64,000 nt of DNA from positions 1 through 64,000 of the forward strand of contig JAYNQW010000014.1 in assembly GCA_038114465.1 (NCBI GenBank). Direction: 5' to 3'. Origin of the DNA: CALINB01 sp938045325. Its GTDB lineage: Bacteria; Pseudomonadota; Alphaproteobacteria; Rhodospirillales; CALINB01. The notes under the pieces are model-generated. The model did not search any database. It saw only the letters and a list, made by a program, of their open reading frames with translations, and was not told the DNA's origin. Numbering within the stretch: the stretch's first letter is position 1; each line of letters begins with the position of its first letter. This document shows, piece by piece, positions 62,201-64,000 of this stretch. Both the position numbers and the translations under genes were made by a program.

Positions 62201-63616
62201 TTATTTTTTCTTTTTTGCAGCCTTCTTTTTAGCGGGTGCTTTCTTTTTGGCCGCCTTCTTTTTGGCTTTTGCCTTCGCCGGCTTAGCATCGCCCCCCTCA
62301 TCGGGATCGGCCATAAGCTCCTCAAGCGAAACCTCTTTTTCGTTAACCTTGGCCAAAGCAAGAATGAAATCGACGACTTTGTCTTCGTAAATCGGTGCCG
62401 TCACAGCCTGCAAAGCCTCTGGCGAATTACGATACTGCTCCATGATTTCTTTTTCACGGCCCGGGTATCGGCTCGCCTGCGCCGAAACGGCGCGATTGAT
62501 TTCTTCTTGAGTCAGCTCGATTTTATTCTGCCGGCCGACTTCCGCCATGATTAAACCAAGTTTCACGCGGCGATTGGCAATTTCCCGAAGCTCTTCTTTG
62601 CGCGTTTCATCGTCTTTTTCGTCATCTTTAAATTGATCGGGGTTTTGTTCGCGCTGCTTTTCAAAATCACCCCAAATCGATTCAAACTCGACTTCCAGCA
62701 AACGGGGTGGCAATTTGAGGTCGTATGCATTTTCCAGTTCATCCAGCAAGGCGCGCTTTAAGCGCATTTTCGAGATCTCTTGGTATTGCTTTTGTTGTTC
62801 CTCTCGAATGCCCCCTTGCAATTGCTCGACGTTCTCTTTGCCGAGTTTTTTGGCCAATTCGTCATTCACCTCAGGAGCGGCTTTTTCCTGAACCTCTTTG
62901 ACCGTGACGTCGAAAACGGCGTCTTGACCAGCCAGATTTTCGGCCGGATAGTCTTCGGGGAACGCGATCTTGACCTCGCGCGCATCGCCGGCTTTCGCAC
63001 CGACAAGCTGGTCTTCAAATCCCGGCACGAAGCTGCCCGTGCCCAATTCTAAAGAATAACCTTCCGCCTTACCGCCGGGGAACTCCTCCCCGCCCACTTT
63101 GCCGACAAAGTCGATCACGACGACATCGCCGTTTTGAGCTTCGTGATCGGCACCGGCCGGCTTCGTCGAGCGGTAAGCATCGGCAAGCCGTTCGAGGGCC
63201 TGATCGACTTCTTTGTCCTCGACCTTGAAAACCATGCGTTCCAACTCGATATTCGACAGCGCGCCAAGATCGACTTCCGGCATCAGCTCTATCGACAGCG
63301 AAAACTTGAGATCATCGCCTTGACTGTATTCCGTCATGTCAATTTTCGGCTGCATGGCGGGACGCAAATCGTTTTCAGAAATAACTTTGGTCGTCGCGGT
63401 CGATACGGTTTGTTGCAGCACTTCCTCTATCACGTGCTCGCCGTATTTTTTCCGCAAGATGGTCATGGGCACCTTGCCGGGGCGAAATCCTGGCATCGTA
63501 ACCGACGAGGAGATCTCCTGAAGCTTGCCGATAACGTTTTGTTCGATTTCATCGGCAGGTACCTCGACATCAAACTCGCGCAATAAATTTTCTGCTTTTG
63601 TTTCCTTAACTTCCAT
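62201..63616 (-). CDS. tig: Trigger factor with a Lys/Ala-rich tail
   Basis: Ribosome-bound chaperone and prolyl isomerase. The 471-residue protein has the ribosome-binding domain with the signature MPGFRPGKVPMTILRKKYG, the FKBP domain (about residues 150-230, VVIDFVGKVGGEEFPGG) and a helical C-terminal domain. The ATG at 63616 (MEVKETKAENLL) is preferred to a GTG at 63664. The last 30 residues form a basic Lys/Ala/Pro repeat (KKKAAKKKAPAKKKAAKKKK) that trigger factor does not normally need; it resembles histone H1-like tails. Confidence 0.94.
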   Translation of the reverse strand: MEVKETKAENLLREFDVEVPADEIEQNVIGKLQEISSSVTMPGFRPGKVPMTILRKKYGEHVIEEVLQQTVSTATTKVISENDLRPAMQPKIDMTEYSQGDDLKFSLSIELMPEVDLGALSNIELERMVFKVEDKEVDQALERLADAYRSTKPAGADHEAQNGDVVVIDFVGKVGGEEFPGGKAEGYSLELGTGSFVPGFEDQLVGAKAGDAREVKIAFPEDYPAENLAGQDAVFDVTVKEVQEKAAPEVNDELAKKLGKENVEQLQGGIREEQQKQYQEISKMRLKRALLDELENAYDLKLPPRLLEVEFESIWGDFEKQREQNPDQFKDDEKDDETRKEELREIANRRVKLGLIMAEVGRQNKIELTQEEINRAVSAQASRYPGREKEIMEQYRNSPEALQAVTAPIYEDKVVDFILALAKVNEKEVSLEELMADPDEGGDAKPAKAKAKKKAAKKKAPAKKKAAKKKK

Positions 63617-63729
63617 CGGATCGTCGATACCTCGTCCTAACAAATTTATGACTTTTGCACTCACAAAGACCGTAAAGTCGCCCTAAGGAGTACGATGAGT
63701 GTCCCCACATCATAAGGACATTTTAAGCC

Positions 63730-63816
63730 TGGTGCGGGCGGAGGGACTTGAACCCCCATGGCGTTGCCGCCACCAGGACCTAAACCTGGCGTGTCTACCA
63801 ATTCCACCACGCCCGC
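63730..63816 (-). tRNA. tRNA-Leu (anticodon TAG)
   Basis: An 87-base class II tRNA on the minus strand with encoded CCA. The acceptor stem GCGGGCG pairs with CGCCCGC (discriminator A), the anticodon arm CCAGG-TT-TAG-GT-CCTGG gives TAG, there is a long variable arm GGCGGCAACGCC, and the T arm holds GGTTCAAGTCC. It lies upstream of tig, a frequent neighbour in this class. Confidence 0.97.
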
Positions 63817-63939
63817 GAGAAGCTTTATTTTGGGGCGGGGGCGAAACTCTATACCAAACGCCCTCGCTGTCAATCCACACAACCGGCTATTATTCTTGAT
63901 TTTCTGCCGATAAATGCCGTTTTAGACATTCCTCAATGA

Positions 63940-64000
63940 TTAAACTTCCCGACCGATCCCGGCTTCAATAGCCTTATCGTAGATCAGGCTGCCAAAGGCA
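63940..64000 (-). CDS. C-terminal end of an unidentified protein, cut by the window edge
   Basis: On the minus strand one frame is open from the window edge to a TAA at 63940-63942 and ends LIYDKAIEAGIGREV. The sequence looks protein-like, but it is too short to identify, and another frame cannot be excluded. Confidence 0.35.
   Translation of the reverse strand, partial: AFGSLIYDKAIEAGIGREV

Noticed and set aside
1..64000. CRISPR arrays, insertion sequences, prophage genes or integrases
   Set aside because: No repeat-spacer pattern, transposase, integrase or phage structural gene was seen on either strand.

Overview
The window comes from an alphaproteobacterium, most likely a free-living member of Rhodospirillales or a nearby order, and probably a metagenome-assembled genome. 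The base composition is moderate. The gene order is the class backbone, read here on the minus strand: tRNA-Leu, tig, clpP, clpX, lon, hupB, tRNA-Val, (insert), tRNA-Asp, nuoABCDEFGHIJKLMN, birA, coaX, rnj, mce, a DUF1467-like gene, (insert), proS, lolC, lolD, (insert), dnaE, rpsB, tsf, pyrH, frr, uppS, cdsA, dxr, rseP, bamA. A 10-base run of N at 4181-4190 marks a scaffold join.

Three blocks of accessory genes interrupt this backbone. Block 1 (13158-19690), between dnaE and lolD, holds a complete tripartite tricarboxylate transporter (tctC, tctB, tctA), two related amidohydrolases that flank it, and a MmgE/PrpD protein; it looks like a uptake-and-degradation unit for a small organic acid. 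Block 2 (23077-26811), between proS and the DUF1467-like gene, holds a small exported protein, a SAM methyltransferase, galE, a putative glycosyltransferase and a DNA-3-methyladenine glycosylase I. Block 3 (45271-56615) lies exactly between tRNA-Asp and tRNA-Val. It holds an enolase-superfamily enzyme, a PEP mutase/isocitrate lyase-type enzyme, a Rieske protein, two genes that need a UGA codon to be read as selenocysteine, a 2-keto-4-pentenoate hydratase-type enzyme, a large thiamine-diphosphate enzyme, a two-part metallophosphoesterase and an isocitrate/isopropylmalate dehydrogenase-family enzyme.

The main discovery is the pair of selenoprotein genes in block 3. One (47841-49103) belongs to the glycine/sarcosine/betaine/D-proline reductase selenoprotein B family and reads through UGA at 48300-48302, giving a U-P-K-C motif. 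The other (49397-50032, minus strand) is a DsbA/FrnE-type thiol oxidoreductase whose CPWC active site has become U-P-W-C by a UGA at 49988-49990. Each UGA is followed at the right distance by a hairpin with a G in the first two loop positions, as expected of a bacterial SECIS element. A simple ORF caller would split the first and cut the N-terminus, with the active site, from the second. No selA, selB, selD or tRNA-Sec lies in the window, so these must be elsewhere if the reading is right.

Two essential genes near the left end are broken in this sequence and are not selenoproteins: bamA has TAA and TAG ten codons apart in an otherwise open frame, and dxr has an in-frame TGA next to the N run. 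Sequencing or assembly error is the simplest explanation.
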